Origin: an uncultured beta proteobacterium
GTDB lineage: Bacteria; Pseudomonadota; Gammaproteobacteria; Burkholderiales; Burkholderiaceae_C
Direction: 5' to 3'
Assembly (NCBI GenBank): GCA_903958915.1
Contig: CAJBVC010000284.1
Location: forward strand, 1-5,128
DNA length: 5,128 bases
In this document: piece by piece, positions 1 to 5,128 of the stretch
Layout: each line of letters starts with the position of its first letter
How positions within the stretch are numbered: the first letter of the stretch is position 1
Translations under genes and position numbers: made by a program
The notes under the pieces: generated by a model
Told to the model about the DNA's origin: nothing
The model's database searches: none
The model's input: the letters and a program-made list of their open reading frames with translations, nothing else

Positions 1-238
1 AATACAGCAGATCAGGGCTGGGCATCACCACTGTGCGCGACGCTGCAGTCACCGGTGGGGGGAAAGCAGCCTGGTTTTGCATATTCATGGTGCGGGCAGT
101 GGGGCCGTTCATCAGGATCTGCATGATCAGGTGCGGAGCTGCCCAAACCACTAGCACATGCACAATGACGGCGGTCGCCAGCAGGGTCAGGATGCGGTAG
201 AACCACAGCGTCCGGGTGGTCTCATGGGTTTCGCTCAT
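1..238 (-). CDS. DUF1254 domain-containing membrane-anchored protein, N-terminal part (cut by window edge)
   Basis: This is the first 79 residues of a protein that runs off the left edge. It starts at ATG 236-238 as MSETHETTRTLWFYRILTLL and ends in the window at ...MPSPDLLY. A hydrophobic stretch at about residues 15-36 should be a single N-terminal membrane anchor or uncleaved signal. The following segment, with FPPPVTAASRTVVMPSPDLLY, resembles the start of the DUF1254 domain as I remember it from small proteobacterial DUF1254 proteins of roughly 190-200 residues. The start is well supported: TAGGAG lies 8 nt upstream (complement of 246-251), and the ATG overlaps the TGA of the upstream DUF1214 gene as ATGA, which indicates translational coupling. 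DUF1254 and DUF1214 are often found together in one longer protein; here they are separate adjacent genes. The biochemical function is unknown. Family assignment is from motif memory, and the diagnostic C-terminal part is not visible. Confidence 0.8.
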   Translation of the reverse strand, partial: MSETHETTRTLWFYRILTLLATAVIVHVLVVWAAPHLIMQILMNGPTARTMNMQNQAAFPPPVTAASRTVVMPSPDLLY

Positions 239-846
239 GCGCACGCTCCTACCGGTGTGATGCGCGGCGCCACCAGCGATCCGGGAGCCGCCTGCAGCGA
301 TTGCTCCGGGTTGTACAGGCGCAAGGTCAACACCAGCCCGCGGTCACCGGGAGTTGGCAGCCAGTGTGTTCCAGCCTGCTCCGCTGGGCCTGTGGTCAAT
401 GAAAACTGACCGTTCTGGTCCAGGCGCGCGGTGCTGCCATTGAGGCTGTAATGGCCCATTGGCGCATCAAAAAGGAACATGTCATCGGCATAGGCGGTAA
501 TGCTCCACCAGCGTGCTTTGGGCACAACGCCTTGCACCCGGTAGGTGCAGCGTGAACGCAGTGGCGCGCCGGAGTCGTCTTTGTTCGCAATGAAATACAT
601 GGTCTCGCTGCGGTCCAGCGCCAGCAGCGCATTGACAGCGACTGAGGCTCGCGTGTACATGTCGGCGTCTTGGCTACCAGCCAGCAAATTGGTTTTCCAC
701 GCGCCTACCTCCACCGTGGTATTCATCCACGGCGCTTTCTTCAACACCCACCAGGCCGAGCCCAGGCCCAGTGCCACCGCGCTGCAATACAGCGCCAGTC
801 CAATGGCGATGCGCTTGCCTCGGCCAGTGTGGGGCTGCACGCTCAA
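235..846 (-). CDS. DUF1214 domain-containing membrane-anchored protein
   Basis: The protein has 203 residues. A basic N-terminus (GRGKR) precedes one hydrophobic segment at about residues 12-35, so it is probably anchored in the inner membrane with the remainder in the periplasm. The DUF1214-like region spans about residues 60-182. Recognisable parts are the ADMYTRASVAVNALLAL stretch (61-77), ETMYFIA (81-87), ARWWSITAYADD (111-122) and the C-terminal HWLPTPGDRGLVLTLRLYNP (161-180). No catalytic motif is known to me. The start is best placed at TTG 844-846: it overlaps the SDR stop (TTGA) and has AGGTGG 7 nt upstream. An in-frame stop at 877-879 with no ATG or GTG between leaves only GTG 838-840 as an alternative, with a poorer spacing of 13 nt. 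The gene sits in a tail of two tightly coupled DUF genes behind the SDR. Its role in a fatty-acid operon is unknown; an envelope function linked to lipids is only a guess. Confidence 0.85.
   Translation of the reverse strand: MSVQPHTGRGKRIAIGLALYCSAVALGLGSAWWVLKKAPWMNTTVEVGAWKTNLLAGSQDADMYTRASVAVNALLALDRSETMYFIANKDDSGAPLRSRCTYRVQGVVPKARWWSITAYADDMFLFDAPMGHYSLNGSTARLDQNGQFSLTTGPAEQAGTHWLPTPGDRGLVLTLRLYNPEQSLQAAPGSLVAPRITPVGACA
246..251 (-). promoter_or_regulatory. Ribosome binding site of the DUF1254 gene
   Basis: TAGGAG on the minus strand, 8 nt before ATG 236-238, is located within the last codons of the DUF1214 gene. Together with the ATGA stop/start overlap it supports both the chosen start and coupled translation. 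Confidence 0.7.
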
Positions 847-1706
847 GGCGCAGCCACCTGGCGTTTGCGCTGCTTGTCACCCATGCGGCGCAACCAGTTA
901 CCAATGCCGGTCACCCACGCAGACGAGCGGCTCGGCGCCAACCGGAACAGAAAATCCATGAACTTGGCATCAGCTCCCACGAGTACGCGTGTCTTGCGGC
1001 CTTCAATGGCATCGATGATGACCCGCGCTGCCTGGGCTGGGGTGGTGCGCGCCACCTTGTTGAAGTTGTCGCGAAACTCCTGATCGTTGGCCGCGATCAT
1101 GCTGGAATCGGCAACACGCGCCTTGTTGGCGATGTTGGTCTGGATGCCACCGGGGTGAACGCACAACACGCCCACTGAACTGCCCCGCAGTTCTTCTCGT
1201 AGCGCATCGCTAAACCCTCGCACCGCCGCTTTGGATGCGTTGTAGATGCTTTGCGTGGGCATGGAAATCATGGCGAATATGCTGGAAATATTGACCAGCA
1301 CCGCTTCGGGCTTGCTGCGCAACTGGGGCAGGAACGCCTGGCAACCGTGGACTACACCCCAGAAATTGATGTTCATGAGCCACTGCGCATCACCCGTCTT
1401 GCAGCCGTCCACCGGCGCCACCAGTCCCACACCGGCGTTGTTGATGACGATATCTGCACCGCCTAGCACGGCCTGGGTTTTGGTCGCTAAATCCTGTATG
1501 GATGACTCGCTACCGGTATCGGTCACCTGGGAGAAACACTCGGCGCCCGCTTTGCGCAATGCGCCAGTGATCTTGTCCAGCCCGCTCTCGTCAATATCGG
1601 CCAGCATGAGCCGTGCGCCTTTTGCAGCCAGATCCTCAGCCAACGCCGCGCCGATTCCGGAAGCTGCGCCGGTAATCACCACCACCTTGCCCTTGACTGT
1701 AAACAT
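843..1706 (-). CDS. SDR family NAD(P)-dependent oxidoreductase
   Basis: The protein has 287 residues and is a classical short-chain dehydrogenase with one Rossmann domain. The cofactor motif TGAASGIG is at 12-19 and the structural NNAG at 89-92. The catalytic set is complete: Asn114 (NINFWG), Ser142 (NISS), Tyr155 and Lys159 (YNASK), followed by PGG at 185-187. Asp37 at the end of the second strand (LADID) suggests a preference for NAD(H), by family rule. The length is slightly above the 250-residue norm because of a C-terminal tail (about 245-287) that is aromatic and then strongly basic (LRRMGDKQRKRQ), perhaps for membrane contact. The start ATG has GAGGAG 8 nt upstream and lies 21 bp after the FadJ-like stop, so it should be cotranscribed with that gene. 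It presumably oxidises or reduces an alcohol, aldehyde or ketone linked to lipid breakdown. The substrate cannot be told from sequence, and homologues are usually annotated only as SDR. Confidence 0.95.
   Translation of the reverse strand: MFTVKGKVVVITGAASGIGAALAEDLAAKGARLMLADIDESGLDKITGALRKAGAECFSQVTDTGSESSIQDLATKTQAVLGGADIVINNAGVGLVAPVDGCKTGDAQWLMNINFWGVVHGCQAFLPQLRSKPEAVLVNISSIFAMISMPTQSIYNASKAAVRGFSDALREELRGSSVGVLCVHPGGIQTNIANKARVADSSMIAANDQEFRDNFNKVARTTPAQAARVIIDAIEGRKTRVLVGADAKFMDFLFRLAPSRSSAWVTGIGNWLRRMGDKQRKRQVAAP
854..859 (-). promoter_or_regulatory. Ribosome binding site deciding the TTG start of the DUF1214 gene
   Basis: AGGTGG on the minus strand ends 7 nt before TTG 844-846 and 13 nt before the competing GTG 838-840. 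The spacing favours TTG. The site lies inside the final codons of the SDR gene. Confidence 0.55.
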
Positions 1707-1714
1707 GCGCGAGG

Positions 1715-1720
1715 CTCCTC
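1715..1720 (-). promoter_or_regulatory. Ribosome binding site of the SDR gene
   Basis: GAGGAG on the minus strand, 8 nt before the SDR ATG at 1706, lies inside the 21-bp gap after the FadJ-like stop codon (1728-1730). It is a good match to the anti-Shine-Dalgarno sequence and fixes the SDR start. It also contrasts with the poor leader of the upstream gene. Confidence 0.75.
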
Positions 1721-1727
1721 AGAGTAT

Positions 1728-3887
1728 TCAGTACTGCGGCTGGTATTTCCGGATGGCCGCCTTGACTTCGTCGGTCAGTGTAAAGCCATTGCCAAATTGT
1801 TGCGCAAGCTCGGCCGCACGCGCCTCAAAGGCTTCAATGCCCATGCCGTAAATGAACTGCATGGCGCCGCCCGTCCAGGCCGGGAAGCCAATGCCAAAGA
1901 TGGAGCCAATATTGGCGTCGTGCACGGTGGTCAACACGTTTTCGCTCAAGCAACGCGCAGTCTCCACGGCCTGACGGTACAGCAGGCGGTCCTTCAAGTC
2001 GGTGATGCTCCACTTAGCATCGGCCTTCTCAAACAGGGCTTTGAGTTGTGGCCAGAGGAACTTCTTGGCACCTTTCTCAGGCGGGTATTCGTAAAAGCCA
2101 CCACCGCCGGCACGCCCTGGGCGGTTGTGCTCGCGCACCATGCGCTCCACCAGGGCTTCCCCGGGGGTCGCAATGTAGGTCTTGCCCTCAGCCTCGAAAT
2201 CCTTGCGGGTCTGCTCCATGACGTGCAGGCTCAAGGTGAGTGCGGTTTCATCCAGGACCGCCAGTGGCCCGACCGGCATGCCGCACTGGATGCCCGCGTT
2301 CTCGATGGCCGCGGCAGGAATGCCTTCACCCACCATGGCCACACCTTCCATCACAAACGTACCAAACACGCGACTGGTGAAGAAGCCGCGTGAATCGTTT
2401 ACCACAATCGGCATCTTGCCAATGGCTTGCACATAGTCGTAGGCACGGGCCACGGTCTCGTCATTGGTGGCCTTGCCACGGATGATCTCCACCAGTTTCA
2501 TTTTGTCGACCGGGCTGAAGAAGTGGATGCCGATGAACTTTTCGGGGGCAGCACTGGCAGTGGCCAGTCCCGTGATAGGGAGCGTGGAGGTGTTGGAGGC
2601 AAAGAAACCACCGGTGGCGAGCATCGGCTCGGTTTCCTTGGTGACCCTGGCCTTGAGCTCCCGGTTCTCGAACACCGCTTCGATGATGAGGTCACAGTCC
2701 TTCAGGTCGGCCACATCGCCGGTCGGTTGGATGAGGTCCAGGATCTTTTGCTGTTCGTCCGCCTTCATGCGGCCCTTGTCGACCCGGCCCTGCGTGATCT
2801 TGGCGCTGTAGCTTTTGCCCAAGTCAGCCTTTTCCTGGTTCACGTCCTTGAGCACGGTGACAATGCCCTTGCTGGCCTGGGAGTAGGCGATGCCGGCACC
2901 CATCATTCCGGCACCCAGCAACCCCACCTTGGCCGGTTTGAAGCGCGGCGCATTGCCCGGGCGGCTCTGCCCGCTCTTGATGGCGTTGAGGTTGAAGAAG
3001 AAGGTATTGATCATGGCGCGGGCGTTGGTGCCGGTCATCAGCTTGGCCAAGGCGCGGCTTTCCAGACGCAATGCCGTCTCGATATCGACCTGGAGACCTT
3101 CCACCATGCAGGCCATGATGGCCTCGGGGGCAGGGTAGAGCCCACGCGTCTGTTTCTTGATCATCGCCGGTGCCACGGCCAGCATTTGCGCCACCGCAGG
3201 CGAGGAGGGCAGGCCGCCAGGCACTTTGTAGCCCTTGGCATCCCACGGGTGCTGGGCGGTCGGGTTGGCGGCAATCCACGCCAGGCCTTTGGCGTGAAGT
3301 TCCGCTTTTGCGTTCTCGCCGGGTGCTACAAGGTCGTGCACCAATCCAAGTCCCTTGGCCTCGGCGGGAAAGAAGATTTTGCCTTCCACCAAATAGGGCT
3401 GTGCACCCATCAGGCCCAAGTGCCGTGTCATCTTGGTCACACCGCTGGCACCGGGTAGCAAACCCAGGGTCACTTCCGGCATGCCGAACTGAATCTTTCG
3501 GTCGTCAATGGCGATGCGGTGGTGGCCCACCAGCGCCACTTCCCAACCGCCACCGAGCGCCGTGCCGTTGAGCAGGCTCACCACCGGTTTTCCCATCGTT
3601 TCGATAGTGCGGAAGTTCTTCTTCAGGCGTTCAATTCCTATGTAAGCCGCTGGCGCGTCCGCCGCTGTCAGTCGCATGGTTGCCTTGAGATCGGCACCGG
3701 CGAAAAAGGTCGATTTGTTGGAGGCCAGCAGGATTCCCTTGATTGCCTCTTTGTCCTTCACAATCTGCGCGGTGACCTCGGTCATGTCTTCCTGCCACTG
3801 CAGGCACATGGTGTTGACAGGGGAGTTGGGTTCGTCAAAGGTGATGGTGGCAATGCCATCGGCGAGGGAGTAGGAAATAGTTTTCAT
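1728..3887 (-). CDS. Bifunctional enoyl-CoA hydratase/3-hydroxyacyl-CoA dehydrogenase (FadB/FadJ family)
   Basis: The protein has 719 residues, close to the usual 700-730 of FadJ and FadB. It carries out the second and third beta-oxidation steps: hydration of trans-2-enoyl-CoA, then NAD-dependent oxidation to 3-oxoacyl-CoA. The N-terminal crotonase domain (about 1-190) keeps the oxyanion segment FFAGADLK (61-68), GTALGGGWE with Glu116, and MPEVTLGLLPG with Glu138; these match the two catalytic glutamates of E. coli FadB. A linker leads to the NAD-binding domain (about 319-500) with GLLGAGMMGAGIA (322-334), SNTST (431-435), and the dehydrogenase His455/Glu467 pair in IGIHFFSPVDKMKLVEII. The C-terminal dehydrogenase domains follow, including GRAGGGGFYEYP (591-602) and GFPAWTGGAMQFI (667-679). 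No key residue is missing. The ATG at 3885-3887 fits the domain start, but no clear Shine-Dalgarno sequence precedes it. The order thiolase then hydratase/dehydrogenase resembles fadIJ rather than fadBA; I give no symbol because FadB and FadJ cannot be separated here. Confidence 0.97.
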   Translation of the reverse strand: MKTISYSLADGIATITFDEPNSPVNTMCLQWQEDMTEVTAQIVKDKEAIKGILLASNKSTFFAGADLKATMRLTAADAPAAYIGIERLKKNFRTIETMGKPVVSLLNGTALGGGWEVALVGHHRIAIDDRKIQFGMPEVTLGLLPGASGVTKMTRHLGLMGAQPYLVEGKIFFPAEAKGLGLVHDLVAPGENAKAELHAKGLAWIAANPTAQHPWDAKGYKVPGGLPSSPAVAQMLAVAPAMIKKQTRGLYPAPEAIMACMVEGLQVDIETALRLESRALAKLMTGTNARAMINTFFFNLNAIKSGQSRPGNAPRFKPAKVGLLGAGMMGAGIAYSQASKGIVTVLKDVNQEKADLGKSYSAKITQGRVDKGRMKADEQQKILDLIQPTGDVADLKDCDLIIEAVFENRELKARVTKETEPMLATGGFFASNTSTLPITGLATASAAPEKFIGIHFFSPVDKMKLVEIIRGKATNDETVARAYDYVQAIGKMPIVVNDSRGFFTSRVFGTFVMEGVAMVGEGIPAAAIENAGIQCGMPVGPLAVLDETALTLSLHVMEQTRKDFEAEGKTYIATPGEALVERMVREHNRPGRAGGGGFYEYPPEKGAKKFLWPQLKALFEKADAKWSITDLKDRLLYRQAVETARCLSENVLTTVHDANIGSIFGIGFPAWTGGAMQFIYGMGIEAFEARAAELAQQFGNGFTLTDEVKAAIRKYQPQY

Positions 3888-3903
3888 GGTTAATCGTGCT
3901 ATG

Positions 3904-3948
3904 AATTTATGAGCTGCTTACGCAATGAATACGAGGGCTAGGGCTTTT
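3904..3948. repeat. Possible copy of a Comamonadaceae-type interspersed intergenic repeat
   Basis: The stretch containing GAGCTGCTTACGC (3911-3923), an AT-rich centre (AATGAATAC) and GAGGGCTAGGGCTTTT (3933-3948) resembles an intergenic repeat I recall from Comamonadaceae. That repeat has the general form AGCTGCTTGCGC, a short AT-rich centre, then GCGCTAGAGGC followed by Ts. The resemblance is from memory and the copy is diverged. It lies in the leader of the FadJ-like gene, so it would be transcribed as part of the 5' untranslated region if transcription begins upstream. Its right end overlaps the outer arm of the large inverted repeat. Confidence 0.4.
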
Positions 3949-4031
3949 GGGGTCGGATTCCAATATTGCTGCGCAGCACCCTAAGGGACGGCCAACGGCC
4001 GGGCAATTTTGGACTCTGACCCCAATAGCCC
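3941..4031. repeat. Long imperfect inverted repeat (REP- or MITE-like hairpin) between thiolase and FadJ-like genes
   Basis: The left arm 3941-3969 and right arm 4003-4031 pair at 25 of 29 positions. The inner 23 nt (3947-3969 with 4003-4025) match at 20 positions and begin with a perfect TTGGGGTC/GACCCCAA pair. The outer GGGCT/AGCCC adds five pairs after a single T/T mismatch. The 33-nt centre holds three smaller palindromes: GCTGCGCAGC (3968-3977, sharing two bases with the left arm), CCCTAAGGG (3979-3987) and CGGCC-aac-GGCCG (3989-4001). There is no T-run after it on the minus strand, so it is not a standard intrinsic terminator. I recall TTGGGGTCAGAGTCCAA-like ends from dispersed repeats of beta- and gammaproteobacteria, some tied to REP-associated tyrosine transposases; this link is unverified. 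The element begins 16 bp after the thiolase stop and could act as an mRNA processing or stability hairpin. No target-site duplication is evident. Confidence 0.75.
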
Positions 4032-4047
4032 GGACAGGTAAGCCATC

Positions 4048-5128
4048 TCACACCCGCTCCACGATCGTTGCTATGCCCATGCCGCCGCCGACACACAGCG
4101 TGGCCAGACCGTAGCGCAGCTTGCGGCGGTGCAACTCGTCAATCAGCGTGCCCAGAATCATGGCGCCAGTGGCACCTAGCGGGTGACCCATGGCGATGGC
4201 GCCGCCATTGACGTTCACCTTGTCATGCGGCACCTTCATCTCTTTCATAAAGCGCATCACCACCGCTGCAAAAGCCTCATTCACTTCGAACAGGTCGATG
4301 TCGTTGATCGTCAGACCCGCTTTGGCCAGCGCCTTGCGCGCGGCCGGCATGGGGCCTGTGAGCATGATGGTCGGGTCGGCGCCCGACAGGGCCGTGGCCA
4401 CGATGCGGGCACGTGGGGTGAGTCTGTGGGCCTTTGCCGCCGCTTCGCTACCGATCAGCACGGCAGCAGCGCCGTCAACGATGCCGGAAGAATTGCCGGC
4501 GTGGTGCACGTGGTGGATGCGCTCCACCTGCGGATAACGGGTGAGCGCCACCTGGTCGAACCCCATGCCACCCATTTGCTCAAAGGCAGGTTTCAGTCCA
4601 GCCAGACCTTCCAGCGTGGTATTGGGCTTGATGAACTCATCTTTCTCCAGAATGGTCAAGCCAATGGCGTCTCGTACGGCCACCACCGAGTGGTCAAAGT
4701 AACCCGCAGCCTGCGCCGCTGCTGCGCGCTTTTGGGATTCCAGCGCAAAGGCGTCCACGTCGGTACGGGTAAAGCCCTCCAGCGTGGCAATCAGGTCTGC
4801 CCCAATGCCCTGTGGCACAAAGGCGGTCTCAGAGTTGGTCTCGGGGTCCATCGCCCAGGCGCCGCCGTCCGAGCCAATCGGCACGCGGCTCATGCTCTCT
4901 ACACCACCAGCCACCACTAGGTCTTCCCAGCCCGAGCGCACCTTTTGTGCGGCCATGTTGACGGCTTCCAGGCCGGATGCACAGAATCGGTTGATCTGCA
5001 CCCCCGCGCACTGAAAGTCCCAGCCCGCTTTCAGCGCCGCCACCTTGGGCAACACCGCGCCCTGGTCGCCAACGGGCGAGACCACTCCCATCACCACGTC
5101 GTCCACCATCGAAGTATCGAACTGGTTG
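4048..5128 (-). CDS. Acetyl-CoA C-acyltransferase (thiolase), N-terminus cut by window edge
   Basis: This thiolase cleaves 3-oxoacyl-CoA with CoA to acetyl-CoA and a shortened acyl-CoA, the last beta-oxidation step. In the window 359 codons are read from the first full codon at 5125-5127; comparison with the usual 390-400 residues suggests that about 35-40 N-terminal residues lie beyond the edge. The active-site cysteine is in [12 protein letters not shown] (Cys49 by window count, codon 4981-4983). The NEAF motif is at 283-286, the catalytic His is in [15 protein letters not shown] (His315), and the second catalytic Cys is in [11 protein letters not shown] (Cys345). All are intact. The reading frame stays open from the right edge, so ATG 5107-5109 is an internal Met (MVDDVVMG), not the true start. 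Length and motifs fit the FadA/AtoB-type degradative class more than the longer FadI. It precedes the FadJ-like gene by 160 bp in the same direction and is its expected functional partner. The chain-length range cannot be read from sequence. Confidence 0.95.
   Translation of the reverse strand, partial: NQFDTSMVDDVVMGVVSPVGDQGAVLPKVAALKAGWDFQCAGVQINRFCASGLEAVNMAAQKVRSGWEDLVVAGGVESMSRVPIGSDGGAWAMDPETNSETAFVPQGIGADLIATLEGFTRTDVDAFALESQKRAAAAQAAGYFDHSVVAVRDAIGLTILEKDEFIKPNTTLEGLAGLKPAFEQMGGMGFDQVALTRYPQVERIHHVHHAGNSSGIVDGAAAVLIGSEAAAKAHRLTPRARIVATALSGADPTIMLTGPMPAARKALAKAGLTINDIDLFEVNEAFAAVVMRFMKEMKVPHDKVNVNGGAIAMGHPLGATGAMILGTLIDELHRRKLRYGLATLCVGGGMGIATIVERV

Noticed and set aside
12..206. A short minus-strand open frame of 64 codons near the left edge.
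   Set aside because: It is out of frame with the DUF1254 start at 238, which has a ribosome binding site, a coupled overlap and a sensible membrane segment. The short frame's translation looks like frame noise.
235..1178. Several plus-strand open frames opposite the DUF1214 and SDR genes.
   Set aside because: They overlap each other in different frames, show no conserved motif, and sit against well-supported minus-strand genes.
2427..3458. A 343-codon open frame on the plus strand, antisense to the FadJ-like gene.
   Set aside because: It lies wholly within a clear minus-strand gene with intact catalytic motifs. Its translation has no recognisable domain, and long antisense frames are expected in GC-rich coding DNA.
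3888..3935. A sigma-70 promoter for the FadJ-like gene (TTGCGT with an AT-rich stretch downstream on the minus strand).
   Set aside because: The -10 candidates at proper spacing are poor, and the AT-rich piece is better explained as part of a repeat. The evidence is too weak to annotate.
3941..4031. A rho-independent terminator after the thiolase.
   Set aside because: The stem is strong but is followed on the minus strand by AGCCCTCGT rather than a run of T. The arms and loop are also much longer than usual for an intrinsic terminator.
4183..4920. A 245-codon open frame on the plus strand, antisense to the thiolase.
   Set aside because: It is His- and Arg-rich with no family resemblance, and covers conserved thiolase codons. 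It is a shadow of the thiolase frame.

Overview
The window looks like a piece of a Betaproteobacterial chromosome, most likely from the Burkholderiales (Comamonadaceae-like). This rests on the moderately high GC with GC-rich third codon positions, the protein style, and an intergenic stretch that resembles a repeat I recall from Rhodoferax/Polaromonas/Acidovorax genomes. The assignment is inference; no rRNA or marker gene is present.

Every real gene lies on the minus strand, so the transcription order runs from the right edge to the left edge. The order is: a thiolase that has lost its N-terminus at the right edge (to 4048); a 160-bp intergenic stretch (3888-4047) filled with inverted-repeat sequence; a 719-residue FadB/FadJ-type enoyl-CoA hydratase/3-hydroxyacyl-CoA dehydrogenase (1728-3887); a 21-bp gap; a short-chain dehydrogenase/reductase (843-1706); a DUF1214 membrane-anchored protein (235-846) overlapping the SDR by 4 bp; and the N-terminal 79 residues of a DUF1254 protein (from 238 off the left edge), again overlapping by 4 bp.

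The first two enzymes supply the last three steps of fatty-acid beta-oxidation: hydration, NAD-dependent oxidation and thiolysis. All catalytic residues I can check are intact. The SDR and the two DUF proteins are packed tightly behind them and look translationally coupled, so they are probably made together with the beta-oxidation enzymes. Their substrate cannot be read from the sequence.

The most unusual DNA is between the thiolase and the FadJ-like gene. It is a long imperfect inverted repeat (arms of about 29 nt enclosing three smaller palindromes) that abuts a second repeat-like stretch. The coding part is an ordinary beta-oxidation cluster, and I see no sign of a defence system, CRISPR array, phage or complete insertion sequence.
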